Shown here in pieces: positions 18,512 through 28,523 of a DNA stretch of 64,000 nucleotides. Source of the stretch: Sulfurimonas sp. (GTDB taxonomy: Bacteria; Campylobacterota; Campylobacteria; Campylobacterales; Sulfurimonadaceae); NCBI GenBank assembly GCA_021732045.1, contig JAKFWK010000007.1, positions 1 to 64,000 on the forward strand, read 5' to 3'. The notes below the pieces were generated by a model. The model was not told where the DNA came from, searched no databases, and saw only the letters and a list, made by a program, of their open reading frames with translations. How positions within the stretch are numbered: the first letter of the stretch is position 1; every line of letters starts with the position of its first letter. The position numbers and the translations under genes are program-made.

Positions 18512-19909
18512 CTATTTTGTCTCTATCATACTATCTATACTAAAACTAAAAATAGAACCTTTGGAATACTTTGACTCTATCTTTAGTGAAGCGTTAAGTG
18601 ACTTTAGTATATATGAAACCATCGCCAAACCTATGCCCATTGAGTTGTCCCAGCTATTTTTATCAACTCTATAAAACTTCTTCGTCACTCTGCTTAGATT
18701 CTCTTCTTTTATGCCTATACCTCTATCTTTAACAAAAATAGTAGAATTTTTAAATATGACTTTTACCTCATCCCTCGAGTATTTCAGAGCATTTTCTATG
18801 AGGTTAACAAGAATTATCTCTAGCATCGCTTTATCTGTAAAAACCGTTACTTCGTTTTCAAAGACTACTATTTCTCTATCTTTATATTTAAGGAGCAGTC
18901 CTGATACAACCTCATCACATAGCTGTTTTAGGCTAAACTCACTTTTATTGATGGCAAGATCACCATTTTCTAACTTAACGGAAAGTGCTAACCTATCGAG
19001 CATTTTAGATATTTTCTCACCATTTAAGCTGATTTTTTCTAAAAACCTATCACGGATTTTTGGTGACATCTGAGTGTCATCTTTGATTGTTTGAGCATAG
19101 CCGATGATTGATGCTATTGGATTTTTAAACTCATGAGATATGGCGGAGAGAATCTCATACCTTTGCTTATTTAAAAGCCTAAGCTTCGCCATATTTTTAT
19201 TTTTTTTCTTCTCATTTTTATGAAGTTTTTTAACCAAATTTTTTAAAAAGATAGAGATTTGTAAAAACTCATGAAAGTATCTTACTTTTAGTGCTGTGTT
19301 GTAGTTTTTATTTGAAACTTCATCTAAATAGTTTGTTATTTGTGAAATATCATAAACTATTTTTTGACTCATTCTTCTGGATATAAAAACTCCAACAATG
19401 ACAATTGCCATAAAAACAAAAAATAGTTTTATCCAAAGGGAATAAAAATCACTCATAATTTGTGTTAATCCCATAGAGAGTCTTAGGTAAACCTGCTTAT
19501 CTTTAAGTGATATTTTTTTTACTATATACAAATAATCAGTTCTTACCGTATCTGAATATCTCGTTATTTCACCATATTTTTGAGAGTTTGATTGCATTAT
19601 CTCAAATCTTGATAGGTGGTTATCCATCTCTTTTTTATCTGCATCAGTTTCAGCCAAGACAATACCATTTGAATCAATAATTGTCACACGCAATAAAGCT
19701 TTTTTCTTGATTTTAAAAACAAACTCATCTAAGTTTTTAACTCCATCCATCTCCAGTTCTATAAGTTCTATGGAATTTTTCAGATGATTTTTACTGCGTT
19801 CTATAACTATTGATTTTAGTGCAATATAGCTGATAATAGAGCTAACCAAAAGACTGCTAACTAGAAGAACTAAAAAATTAACTATAAATATTTGATGTAT
19901 TTTTAACAA
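18512..19909 (-). CDS. Sensor histidine kinase (PhoR-like class)
   Basis: 465 residues. Two transmembrane helices (~7-30 and ~160-180) enclose a ~130-residue periplasmic domain. A HAMP-like region and coiled coil precede the H-box AISHEFKNPIASIIGY; N-box VNLIENALKYS, G1 VKDRGIGI and G2 MGIGLAMV follow. It forms a pair with the regulator whose gene overlaps its start by 7 bp. The start is a TTG inside the regulator's last codons, so translation is probably coupled. The ligand is unknown; nothing nearby identifies it as phosphate-specific. Confidence 0.9.
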   Translation of the reverse strand: MLKIHQIFIVNFLVLLVSSLLVSSIISYIALKSIVIERSKNHLKNSIELIELEMDGVKNLDEFVFKIKKKALLRVTIIDSNGIVLAETDADKKEMDNHLSRFEIMQSNSQKYGEITRYSDTVRTDYLYIVKKISLKDKQVYLRLSMGLTQIMSDFYSLWIKLFFVFMAIVIVGVFISRRMSQKIVYDISQITNYLDEVSNKNYNTALKVRYFHEFLQISIFLKNLVKKLHKNEKKKNKNMAKLRLLNKQRYEILSAISHEFKNPIASIIGYAQTIKDDTQMSPKIRDRFLEKISLNGEKISKMLDRLALSVKLENGDLAINKSEFSLKQLCDEVVSGLLLKYKDREIVVFENEVTVFTDKAMLEIILVNLIENALKYSRDEVKVIFKNSTIFVKDRGIGIKEENLSRVTKKFYRVDKNSWDNSMGIGLAMVSYILKSLNASLKIESKYSKGSIFSFSIDSMIETK

Positions 19910-20577
19910 AACTTATATCCTATACCACGAACTGTCTGTATATAATCTTTTGTTTTATCAGGGTCTATCTTCTCTTTAAGTCTATTTATGGCTACATTTA
20001 CTGTCTTATACTGATACTCTCCAGCCTCTTCCCAAACATTTTCCAAAAGATAGTCACGATCAAGAACACTATTTTTATTGGCAATAAATTCACATAGAAG
20101 ATTAAATTCAAGTTTTGTAATCTCAACACCAACACCATTAACGCTAAGGGTTCTTGAATTTTTATTTAACACCAAATCCCTGTATGATAAAATTTCATCA
20201 TTTATTTTCTTAGTTGTTCGTCTAAGAACAGCCTTAATACGAAGCAGAAGTTCATTAATATTAAATGGTTTTGTCAAATAATCATCAGCACCTCTTAAAA
20301 ACCCCTCTTCTATCTCTGCATCTAGATTCTTTGCACTGAGATAAATTACAGGTGTATTTAAACCCTCTTTGCGTAACTCCAAAACGAACTCGCTACCCTC
20401 TACGCCAGAGAGATTTCTATCCATAATCAGCAAATCAATCTCTTCTTCTAAAAGAATCTGCTTAACACTTTTTGTGTTTAAAAAACCTATAACCTCATAA
20501 CCCTCTCTATTTAGATTATATTCAATAAGTTCTAGCAAATCCTCTTCATCATCTACAACAACAATCTTTGCACTCAT
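19903..20577 (-). CDS. OmpR/PhoB-family response regulator
   Basis: 224 residues. Receiver domain (~1-120: VVDDEEDL, Asp in LLIMDRNLSG, Thr/Ser in IYLSAKN, Lys in YLTKPFN) and a winged-helix DNA-binding domain (~130-224: ITKLEFNLL, RDYLLENVW, TVNVAINRLKEKID, IQTVRGIGYKF). One residue is unusual: MDRNLSG replaces the common MDxxLPG. Its partner kinase follows with a 7-bp overlap. Target genes cannot be inferred from this window. Confidence 0.92.
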   Translation of the reverse strand: MSAKIVVVDDEEDLLELIEYNLNREGYEVIGFLNTKSVKQILLEEEIDLLIMDRNLSGVEGSEFVLELRKEGLNTPVIYLSAKNLDAEIEEGFLRGADDYLTKPFNINELLLRIKAVLRRTTKKINDEILSYRDLVLNKNSRTLSVNGVGVEITKLEFNLLCEFIANKNSVLDRDYLLENVWEEAGEYQYKTVNVAINRLKEKIDPDKTKDYIQTVRGIGYKFC

Positions 20578-20714
20578 AAATATCCTAAAGTATATAATTT
20601 GTTTATTTTAGCAAAAAAACATTCTAATTCTATTCAATCCATTCTACAAAAATAATATAAACACCTTATCAATTTATAATGATAAAATAGGGCAAAACTA
20701 AAAAGGAAACTATT

Positions 20715-21776
20715 TTGCAAAACAACACATTTGCCAGAGCAATAATCTTTGGCACATTAGTACTACTCTTTTGGCTCTTTTTTCCTTTTTTAAAAAGCTT
20801 TTTTGTAGCTCTTCTTTTGATGGCAGCTTTTACTCCTGTTCACCTAGCGCTTGAGTTAAGACTGAAAAAATACTCTAAAATTTCACCATATGCGCAAGTC
20901 ATCACCGCAGGTATAATGAGCTTTATTCTTATCTCTGTTTTGTTTGTTCCGATTATATTTTTTGCATATTATATAATCACACACCCTACTGAACTGTATG
21001 AAATTGCTAAAACTTTCTATGCACAGGGGAGCAAGATTATCTCTTTGGTTCCAGATTCATTCTCTTGGTTGGCAAAACCGCTAGAGATGTTAAATCAAAA
21101 AATCACCAACAATCAAGAACAGATTATCAGCGAAACAGTAATCAGAGTTGGCAATGGACTTTTGAGCTTTATGGGCGCACTTGGAGAGATGACAATGATT
21201 ACCATCTTCTTCTTTTTTCTCTCTTGGTATAAACGACGAATTACCCTTGCCATCGTCCCAGTTATCCCGCTAAAACGCCCTATTCTTAGAGAATTTTCGG
21301 TTGATATGATTTCTACAATATCTGCAGGATTTTACACTCTTATAGGTGTTGCCGTTATACAAGGAGTAGCTTTTGGGATTTTTATTGGTTTTTTCAATGG
21401 CTACAATCCACTTTTACTGGGATTAATGATTGCTGTTAGCTCCATCATACCTATCGTTGGGACAGCCCTTATCTGGATACCGATTGTGTTAAATGAATTT
21501 TTTAATGGGCATGGAATGAACGCCCTGATTGTTTTAATATACTCTTGGGCGATGCTCTCGTTCTTTATCGACAATATCGTACGACTTATAATTTTGCAAC
21601 AAATCAACAAACTACTCACTCACGGTGGAAAGAGGATTGATGATTTTCTAATCTTCTTTGCCATTCTAGCGGGACTAACAACATTTGGACTTTGGGGGTT
21701 TATCATAGGACCTGCGATTGTCGCTTTTTCAACAACACTACTTAGAGTGCTAAGACACAATCACAGGGTAAGCTAA
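20715..21776 (+). CDS. AI-2E family transporter (PerM/YdiK type)
   Basis: 353-residue inner-membrane protein with seven or eight hydrophobic segments. The family pattern is clear: an N-terminal helix pair, a long soluble loop (~95-150), then FFFLSWYKRR, IQGVAFGIFIGFFNG, the SSIIPIVGTALIWIP segment and a C-terminal GLWGFIIGPAIVAF. Members export varied solutes (autoinducer-2 or ions), so the substrate is open. The start is TTG, preceded by AAAAGGA at 20701-20707. It is convergent with the YtxH-like gene, with only four bases between stops. Confidence 0.85.
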   Translation: MQNNTFARAIIFGTLVLLFWLFFPFLKSFFVALLLMAAFTPVHLALELRLKKYSKISPYAQVITAGIMSFILISVLFVPIIFFAYYIITHPTELYEIAKTFYAQGSKIISLVPDSFSWLAKPLEMLNQKITNNQEQIISETVIRVGNGLLSFMGALGEMTMITIFFFFLSWYKRRITLAIVPVIPLKRPILREFSVDMISTISAGFYTLIGVAVIQGVAFGIFIGFFNGYNPLLLGLMIAVSSIIPIVGTALIWIPIVLNEFFNGHGMNALIVLIYSWAMLSFFIDNIVRLIILQQINKLLTHGGKRIDDFLIFFAILAGLTTFGLWGFIIGPAIVAFSTTLLRVLRHNHRVS

Positions 21777-21780
21777 AACC

Positions 21781-22092
21781 CTAGTTAACGGCTTTAAGAG
21801 CTTGAACTTCTGCTCGAAGTTGCTCTAGCTCTTCCATAATAGCAGCAACTTCTTGACTCTTGTCGCTATCATCATCTCCACTAAAACGCTCGATAGTTGA
21901 GTGAATACTTTGAGTCAACGAATCAAGCTTGTCTTTTGTTTTATTGATAAGCTCATTGTTATCAATATTTAAATTCTCTTTGAGTTCATAAATTTTATTG
22001 ACAATCTCATCTTGATGTCTAGCAAGATAATAAGCAGCAATACCACCAATAGCAGCACCTAGCACAAAATTAATAGTATTGTTTTGGCTCAT
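21781..22092 (-). CDS. YtxH-like small membrane-anchored coiled-coil protein
   Basis: 103 residues. A glycine-rich hydrophobic N-terminal segment (INFVLGAAIGGIAAYYLARH) is a membrane anchor of the glycine-zipper sort, followed by a charged, largely helical coiled coil. AAAAGGATAAACC precedes the ATG. It lies four bases after the DUF948-like gene and is likely translated with it. YtxH-type proteins are linked to envelope stress in Bacillus; no role is established here. Confidence 0.7.
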   Translation of the reverse strand: MSQNNTINFVLGAAIGGIAAYYLARHQDEIVNKIYELKENLNIDNNELINKTKDKLDSLTQSIHSTIERFSGDDDSDKSQEVAAIMEELEQLRAEVQALKAVN

Positions 22093-22095
22093 GGT

Positions 22096-22506
22096 TTATC
22101 CTTTTGTTTGATTTGATTTCTTTTTAAAAAATTGAGACAGAGCGCCAATAGCAAGAGAACCAAATGTCACTTTTGCAATGCCGTTAGAAGCTTTAAGTGC
22201 AAGTGATTTAGTTTGCTCATGGAGATAGCCTATCAACTCATGCAACTCATGCAGCCCAGCCAATGATTTTGCACCCAAAGAACGAGTCTCTATTTTGAGG
22301 CTACCAATGAGTTCATTAACTTCATGTAGCGTTAATGCCGCTTTAGTAGAGAGAAAACTAAGCTCACTCTGCACACTATCAATAAATCCATGCAGTCGCT
22401 TCATAGTCTTAAACACCTGCAGTCCAATAACAACTACTACTATTGAGATAAAAACCATACATACAGCAATTATTCCAACAAAAATAGTTAAAAGTTCATT
22501 ATTCAT
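22096..22506 (-). CDS. DUF948-like membrane protein
   Basis: 136 residues. One N-terminal transmembrane helix (~7-30, with VGIIAVCMVFISIVVVVIGL), then an amphipathic helical region with repeated LHELHELIGYL-type heptads, and a second weakly hydrophobic segment near residues 105-125. The layout fits the DUF948 family. AGGAGGGAG lies upstream of the ATG. Together with the YtxH-like gene it forms a two-gene envelope unit of unknown function. Confidence 0.65.
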   Translation of the reverse strand: MNNELLTIFVGIIAVCMVFISIVVVVIGLQVFKTMKRLHGFIDSVQSELSFLSTKAALTLHEVNELIGSLKIETRSLGAKSLAGLHELHELIGYLHEQTKSLALKASNGIAKVTFGSLAIGALSQFFKKKSNQTKG

Positions 22507-22591
22507 TTGGTACTCCCTCCTCCTGTATAGTAACGCACCAATCCTTATATCTGCCTCATTTATAAATTGTCAGGGATAGACTTTTTATAAT

Positions 22592-23404
22592 CTAAATCTC
22601 TTCAACCAAAGCGTCACTAACTATTAACCTACCATCATCAAGCTGCTTCAGCTTAAATGCACCGCTACACTCGCCACCGCTTATATCCATAACGACCACT
22701 TGAAGTATCTTGTTGCATTTTTTTGGTATGTCAAAATGGCTTTTCATTCCAGTTAGAAAATACTTAAGTGGTACTTTTTCATCCATACCTATAACATTAT
22801 CCCGACAACCAGTAAGCCCGACATCCGTCAGATATGCTGTTTTTTTAGAGATTTGCAAATCATCCGTACCTACATGGGTGTGAGTTCCAACTATCGCACT
22901 AACTCTACCACCGAGCAACATCATCATTGCCCTCTTCTCACTTGTTGCTTCTGCGTGAAAATCTATAAATATATTTTTTACGCCCTCTCCATGCAGAGAC
23001 TCAACTGTCATCTCAGCCTTACGAAAAGCGTTGTCAGTAAAAGGCATAGAGTGGTGCCCCATAAGATTTAAAACAGCCAACTTCTCACCAGCTACCTCGT
23101 AAATCTTGCATCCTGTTCCCTTTACACCATCTGGATAATTATGTGGACGAAGTATTTCGTGGGTATCAAAAAGTGTCTCAATCTCTTTTTTATCCCAAGA
23201 GTGATTTCCACCACTCATACAATCAACCCCATACCCAACCATCTCGTTTGCATTTTTTACAGTTAGCCCAAACCCATGAGATGCGTTTTCATAGTTTGCT
23301 ATAACAAAGTCAATTTTATACTCTTTTCTTAGATTTTTAAGATAGTTTTTCAGCATATCTCTACCGGGTTCACCTACTACATCGCCTATAAATGCTATTC
23401 TCAT
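22592..23404 (-). CDS. YmdB-family metallophosphoesterase
   Basis: 270 residues, the normal length of the TIGR00282/YmdB family. Metal ligands are visible in order: FIGDVVGEPGRD, NYENASHGFG, SGGNHSWDKKE, DFHAEATSEK and GTHTHVGTDD. Characterised relatives are cyclic-nucleotide or 2',3'-cNMP phosphodiesterases with a di-iron centre; the substrate of this one is not known. Transcribed alone or with the preceding EF-hand gene, from which a hairpin-rich gap separates it. Confidence 0.88.
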   Translation of the reverse strand: MRIAFIGDVVGEPGRDMLKNYLKNLRKEYKIDFVIANYENASHGFGLTVKNANEMVGYGVDCMSGGNHSWDKKEIETLFDTHEILRPHNYPDGVKGTGCKIYEVAGEKLAVLNLMGHHSMPFTDNAFRKAEMTVESLHGEGVKNIFIDFHAEATSEKRAMMMLLGGRVSAIVGTHTHVGTDDLQISKKTAYLTDVGLTGCRDNVIGMDEKVPLKYFLTGMKSHFDIPKKCNKILQVVVMDISGGECSGAFKLKQLDDGRLIVSDALVEEI

Positions 23405-23520
23405 TATGAAACTCTTCTTTGCTTTGAATATTTATTTGTTATGGATTGTACAAAATAGATGATGAATTCTTAGTTATATTTGAATGCGGGGGCTTAAGTT
23501 TGCTTATATTTTAAGTATGT

Positions 23521-23584
23521 TGTCAAATAGAGCTGTTTGACACTCCTTCTACTCTTTATCTGCACATTTAACTTGCAGATAAAG
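23521..23584. terminator. Hairpin pair between EF-hand and YmdB-type genes
   Basis: A perfect 11-pair stem (23554-23564 with 23574-23584, nine-base loop) lies 40 bp past the EF-hand stop, next to a 7-pair hairpin (23521-23527 with 23536-23542). Neither has a clear T run, so this is a candidate terminator or processing site for the EF-hand transcript. Confidence 0.45.
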
Positions 23585-23623
23585 GGCACATTATAGACTA
23601 AGGCAGTAAAATCGCTACCGCTA

Positions 23624-24154
23624 TTATGCCATTGAAAGCGTTGTTGACGCCGTTGCGGTACTGCTACCGTTAGTATAAGCTGACAAAATACGCTGCAAAA
23701 GTGCTGCTTGCATTTTTGAAGATGATGAATCATCCGGAGCTGTTGTAGCCTGTGAGAGCTGTTGCACCACATCTGTTGGTCCTTGCGAAGAGTCCGCTTT
23801 ATGATGACCACCATGGCCATGTTTACCCTGCGACTGCTTCAGTGCGCTAAGGAGCTCATCAACACTCATGGATTGATCGCCATTTTTATCAATAGCACTA
23901 AATGCGCTATCCGCATCATAAGTGTTACCTGTTTTTTGAGAAAGTGCTTGTGATGCCTGAGAAAACTCATTTTTATCTATCGCTCCATCCTTATTTGTGT
24001 CAAGGGTAGAAACAAGCATCTCTGTCACTTGCTGCATCATGGAAGAAAAATTGTCAGTTGAATTTGCAGAACTTACGCTATCTTGGCTCTGAGTACCGCC
24101 AATTTTACTGGATTGTAAGCTAGTTGCCCAAGCTGATCCGCCGTTAATGGTCAT
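23624..24154 (-). CDS. EF-hand calcium-binding protein
   Basis: 176 residues with two EF-hand loops: DTNKDGAIDKNEF (~52-64) and DKNGDQSMSVDEL (~88-100). Both keep Asp/Asn at positions 1, 3 and 5 and Glu at 12, so they should bind calcium. A His/Gly-rich stretch (KHGHGGHHK) and a Ser/Thr-rich tail follow. There is no signal peptide, so the protein is cytoplasmic or leaves by a signal-less route. AAAAGGAGATACA precedes the ATG. It is a single gene after mfd, and has higher GC and different codon use from its neighbours, consistent with transfer. Confidence 0.82.
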   Translation of the reverse strand: MTINGGSAWATSLQSSKIGGTQSQDSVSSANSTDNFSSMMQQVTEMLVSTLDTNKDGAIDKNEFSQASQALSQKTGNTYDADSAFSAIDKNGDQSMSVDELLSALKQSQGKHGHGGHHKADSSQGPTDVVQQLSQATTAPDDSSSSKMQAALLQRILSAYTNGSSTATASTTLSMA

Positions 24155-24391
24155 TGTATCTCCTTTTAAGGGTTAAATACATATAAGATTCTTTAAAAAA
24201 TATAAGGTCCTTCTTGTCGTTTCTAGGAGTTCAGATATGCTTTTTTTTGCAAGCAATATTAATTCCATAACCTCTACATAATTTTCATTAAGCCACTTTT
24301 TATAGAGTTTCAACAGCATCTTTACAAACAAGAAGCAGTACAATGGCACTCTTTGGCTATCTCTATAAAAATGGAGCTACAACCAAAAAAG

Positions 24392-27370
24392 CTACTTCTT
24401 CGCTCTTAAGTATAAAAGCACCGCTTTTATGATGTCATCATCATCTTTTGAGGCTGATTTTATGCTCTCTTTTTTCTCATCCATAAATGTAAATGTTATA
24501 TTTTGCCCATAGTTTGAGACGCTCTTTATATTTTTTTCCAAACTTAGAAGTTTTATGACCATTAGCTCGAAAAACTGCTCTGTTGGAGTGTCTATTTTTC
24601 CAAATCTATCTATCATCTCCTCTTGAATCTCATAAACCTCAACACTGTTTTCACACGCCGAGAGCCTTCTGTATATATCCAAACGAAGCCTATCCTCTTG
24701 CACAATCTCATCAGAGATATAAGCTGAGATGGTGAGTTTTATATCTATTTTTGCCTTCTCTTTATCCACACTATTGCTTAAAAGCTTTATGGCATCCTCT
24801 AACATTCTAAGATAGAGCGAATAGCCTATGTTTTTGATATGTCCGCTTTGTGCATCCCCAACAAGGTTACCACCACCTCTAATCTCTAAGTCATGATAAG
24901 CCAAAACCGAACCGCTTCCCAAGAATGAGTTTGACTCTAATGCTAGAAGTCTTTTTTTTGCCTCATCTGTCAACTTCTCTTTATCTGCAACCACAAAATA
25001 TGCAAAGCCCTCAACACTTCCACGCCCTACTCTTCCGCGAAGCTGATGCAAATCCGCTATACCAAACCTATCTGCACCATCGACTATGATGGTATTTACT
25101 CTAGGCATATGAATACCGCTCTCAATGATGGAAGTCGCAATCATCACATCATATTCGCCGGCTTCAAATTTTAGAAGCTCTTTTTCTGTATCGTTTGCCG
25201 AGATTTTGGAATGAAGCATAACTGCCCTTAGGTTTGGCAGAAGTGCTTTTAGTTCACCAAGTTTTATCGGCATGTGGTCAATCGAGTTGTGAACATAAAA
25301 AACTTGTCCGCCACGGCGAATCTCTCGCAGAATTACCTCTTTTATGAGCTTCTCTTCATACTCTTTTACAAATGTTCTAACCGGTTGTCTTAAACTTGGC
25401 GGAGTTAAAAGCTGTGACATAGTTTTAATCGAACTTAGAGCCTGATTTAGTGAGCGAGGAATCGGCGTTGCGCTCATTGAAAGAAGATGAACATTGTGGT
25501 AAAGCTCTTTTATCTGCTCCTTTTGTTTAACCCCAAATTTATGCTCCTCATCAACTATAACAACGCCAAGATTTTTAAAGTCAAGTCCAAAAAGAGCATG
25601 CGTTCCAACAACGGCATCTAGCTCTCCAGACGCAAGTGCTGAAATAATTTTTTTTCTATCTTTCTCACTCACAAATCTATCTAGTTTTGCGTATCTGATG
25701 CCTAAGTTTTTAAATCTCTCATCAAGTGAGCGAAAGTGTTGGGCAGAGAGAAGCGTTGTCGGAACGATTAAAGCCGACTGAAATCCTGACTTAAAAGCAG
25801 CGTAGATGGTGTTCATAGCAACTTCGGTTTTGCCAAAGCCCACATCTCCGCTAAGAAGTCTATCCATGATGTGTCCTGAGCTCATTTGCGAAATTATCTC
25901 ATCAACCGATAACTTTTGGTCGTCCGTATATTCAAATCCGGACATTGCCTGAAACTCTTTTAAATCTGCTTCTGAGATTGTTATCTTTGGAGCCTCTATC
26001 AACTCTCTTGCAGCGGCAGTGTTTACAATCTGAGAAGCAATTTCCATAAGGCGTTTTTTTACACTCTCTTTTAGCTTACCAAAACTTCCCTTGCCGAGTC
26101 TATCCAGAGCAGGAGTAGAGCCTCCGGATGCGATGTAGCGGTCTATGCAATCTAGATTTTCAACAGGAAGAAGTATCTTATCGTCGCCGACATATCTTAT
26201 GACTATAAAATCTTTTACGCCGCCAAGAATTTCAGTCTTTTCAATACCCTCAAATATACCAACGCCATAATCCTCATGAACAACATAATCGCCGCTTCTC
26301 AAATCATCAAGCAAGATGGAGCTTTTTCTGCGTCGTCTAAATTTTTCTGGCTTATTCAAAGAGACAACAAGCTCATCTTTTGAGATAATATTTAGAATGT
26401 ACGGTGCATAAACCACTTTAATTTTTTTATGCTCAAAAAGTCCAACTTGCCTCAAAGCTCCCTCGTTTGAAGCTATAATGGTTATTTTTTTATCTTGATG
26501 AAGATTTACTAAAGTCGCAACATCTGAGACAATAAGCTCTTTAAAATCATCAGATTCTGGCAAAATATCCACATTAAAACACTCACGAGATATTGTCGGA
26601 TGATTTAGTGCATAAGCGTCAATTAAAAGCGCATCTAAATTTCTTACCAACTTTACACTTTTGTTCTCTAGAAAATTTGAAGCGTTTTCATCCAGATGCC
26701 AAAAGCCCAGAGATGCCACATCTTTAACCAGTGAATCAAACTCACTTTTTATGATTTTCTCATTCAGAGTGTTGAACTCCTGCTCATTTAGGGAGTAAAA
26801 AGCAGGGGTTATGCGAATGCTCTCCAGCTCCTCTTTTTGTGTTCTTTGACTTTCAAGCTCAAAATATTTTATCTGCTCTATCTCGTTATCAAAAAGAGAG
26901 ATTCTTATGGGCATTGGATTTGATGGAGAGAAGATGTCGATTATATCACCACGAAAAGAGATTTCGCCCTCAACCTGTACCATATCCACAAAACTGTATC
27001 CCCAAAAAAACATTCTCTCTTTAAATTCATTCAACTTGATATTTTCGCCAAACTCTAAAGTGCTGTATTGCAAAAGTTTTTCATTTGGCAGCGGAAAAAG
27101 AACTGTTTTAAGAGGAGAAATTATCAGAGGCTTTTTCTTGCTTGAGTAGTACTCTCTAAGAAGTGAGAAAAGTTTGTGAAGCTCCTCTTTAAAAACCCTC
27201 AAATCATCCCCATAAGATGCTCTAAGATCTGGAAAAACTAGAACTTCTTTGCCAAAAAATTTAGCAACACTCTCTAGCTCTTTAGCTTCTCGTATATCTT
27301 CACAAATCAGAACTTCTAAATTTTGTTTTTTGTCATTTTTGTAATACTCAAATAGTCTATTCTGCGACAC
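24392..27370 (-). CDS. mfd: Mfd, transcription-repair coupling factor
   Basis: 992-residue DNA translocase that removes RNA polymerase stalled at lesions and recruits UvrA. From the N-terminus: UvrB-like modules (~1-330), the RNAP-interacting domain with DYVVHEDYGVGIFEGI (~350), then the RecG-like helicase: Walker A LLSGDVGFGKTEVAM, DEEH box VVIVDEEHKFGV, SMSATPIPRSL and QLRGRVGRG. A C-terminal domain closes it. It is shorter than E. coli Mfd (~1150), as usual in Campylobacterota. The start is GTG with AAGGAAAACA upstream, and it overlaps the folC 3' end by 14 bp. Confidence 0.97.
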   Translation of the reverse strand: MSQNRLFEYYKNDKKQNLEVLICEDIREAKELESVAKFFGKEVLVFPDLRASYGDDLRVFKEELHKLFSLLREYYSSKKKPLIISPLKTVLFPLPNEKLLQYSTLEFGENIKLNEFKERMFFWGYSFVDMVQVEGEISFRGDIIDIFSPSNPMPIRISLFDNEIEQIKYFELESQRTQKEELESIRITPAFYSLNEQEFNTLNEKIIKSEFDSLVKDVASLGFWHLDENASNFLENKSVKLVRNLDALLIDAYALNHPTISRECFNVDILPESDDFKELIVSDVATLVNLHQDKKITIIASNEGALRQVGLFEHKKIKVVYAPYILNIISKDELVVSLNKPEKFRRRRKSSILLDDLRSGDYVVHEDYGVGIFEGIEKTEILGGVKDFIVIRYVGDDKILLPVENLDCIDRYIASGGSTPALDRLGKGSFGKLKESVKKRLMEIASQIVNTAAARELIEAPKITISEADLKEFQAMSGFEYTDDQKLSVDEIISQMSSGHIMDRLLSGDVGFGKTEVAMNTIYAAFKSGFQSALIVPTTLLSAQHFRSLDERFKNLGIRYAKLDRFVSEKDRKKIISALASGELDAVVGTHALFGLDFKNLGVVIVDEEHKFGVKQKEQIKELYHNVHLLSMSATPIPRSLNQALSSIKTMSQLLTPPSLRQPVRTFVKEYEEKLIKEVILREIRRGGQVFYVHNSIDHMPIKLGELKALLPNLRAVMLHSKISANDTEKELLKFEAGEYDVMIATSIIESGIHMPRVNTIIVDGADRFGIADLHQLRGRVGRGSVEGFAYFVVADKEKLTDEAKKRLLALESNSFLGSGSVLAYHDLEIRGGGNLVGDAQSGHIKNIGYSLYLRMLEDAIKLLSNSVDKEKAKIDIKLTISAYISDEIVQEDRLRLDIYRRLSACENSVEVYEIQEEMIDRFGKIDTPTEQFFELMVIKLLSLEKNIKSVSNYGQNITFTFMDEKKESIKSASKDDDDIIKAVLLYLRAKK

Positions 27371-28523
27371 TGTTTTCCTTATTGAAATACTTTTTTAAAA
27401 AAGTCTCTACGACGCTAAAAGAGCCAAAAACTAGATATTTTTGCTCTTTGTTTATTTCCATAAATACCCCATGTTTTATCTCTAAATCATCCAGCGCATT
27501 TTGTATGAGTTTGACTTCTGCAATTCTGCTATCATCAACCTCTATAATCTCCACTCGTGAGATTATGGGTTTTAATATTTTTAGTATCTCTGTGTAATTT
27601 TTATCCCTATAGCTATTATAAACAACTATCCGTTTTTCACCATCAAGTGCCTCTACAATAGCAGATGCGGCAAGTGCATTGTGCCCTACATCAATGATAA
27701 TATTTTCAGTTAGTTTTGTAACTCTTCCAAAAAGAGGTGGGTTTTTGAAATCATCTGTCTCATATTTTATTCCTAAAAAATTAAGTACTGAGATAGCCAA
27801 AGAGAGATTTTGTGAGAGATATTTAGCTAAAGAGAGCTCTTTAGTTATAGTTTCAATTTTTTTAAAATCATCATCATTCAGAAGTTCATCAACGCTATAA
27901 ATATTCAAAGATTTAGCAACACCCATATTTTGTGCGATTTCATAAACCTCTTTGTGATTTTGGTATCCGATTATTGCGCTATTTTGGATGGCGTTTAATT
28001 TTGTAGTTGCAATCTCCTCTATGGATGAACCCAAAAAAGCTTCATGATCAAAAGAGATTGGCGTGACTAGCGTTAGACATTTGTCAAACACTGCAGTTGC
28101 ATCCCTCTCTCCTCCAAGACCAGCTTCTAGGACTACAAAATCACACTCATTGAAGATAAGCATCGCTAAAAGTGTTGTGTACTCAAAATAACTAAGCGAG
28201 TCGGAATCTTCATTTGAGAGTAGAGATTGCAGTTTTTTATGAGCGTTGCTCAGCACATCATCTTCCACGCTAGCGCCATTTAGCCATACTCTTTCGCTAA
28301 ACTTTAAAATGTGCGGAGAGGTATAGTGTCCGACACTAAAACCTATATGATGTAGCGCTGATGCCAGAAATCTTCCAGTCGTTCCCTTGCCATTTGTGCC
28401 AACTATATGGATATTTTTAAGACTTTTAAAATTAGACTCTATCTTCTTATATACCCTTGGAAATCGCTCATAATCAATCTCTGCGTAAAAGAGCGGTTTG
28501 TTGCTTAAAAAAGTTTGGAGCAT
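27357..28523 (-). CDS. folC: Folylpolyglutamate/dihydrofolate synthase
   Basis: 388 residues, Mur-ligase fold. It adds glutamate to dihydropteroate or folates. Motifs: the P-loop IVGTNGKGTTGRFL (~39-52), a Ser-His loop VGHYTSPHILKFSERVWLNG, VLEAGLGGERDATAVF and VDVGHNALAAS. The ATG overlaps the stop of the GGDEF gene (TAATG), and its end overlaps mfd, so the genes are tightly coupled. With folP in the same window, two of the folate steps are represented. Confidence 0.94.
   Translation of the reverse strand: MLQTFLSNKPLFYAEIDYERFPRVYKKIESNFKSLKNIHIVGTNGKGTTGRFLASALHHIGFSVGHYTSPHILKFSERVWLNGASVEDDVLSNAHKKLQSLLSNEDSDSLSYFEYTTLLAMLIFNECDFVVLEAGLGGERDATAVFDKCLTLVTPISFDHEAFLGSSIEEIATTKLNAIQNSAIIGYQNHKEVYEIAQNMGVAKSLNIYSVDELLNDDDFKKIETITKELSLAKYLSQNLSLAISVLNFLGIKYETDDFKNPPLFGRVTKLTENIIIDVGHNALAASAIVEALDGEKRIVVYNSYRDKNYTEILKILKPIISRVEIIEVDDSRIAEVKLIQNALDDLEIKHGVFMEINKEQKYLVFGSFSVVETFLKKYFNKENSVAE

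Noticed and set aside
23494..23820. 108-codon minus frame overlapping the EF-hand gene
   Set aside because: Alternative frame of the EF-hand gene with no ribosome binding site; the EF-hand frame has clear motifs.
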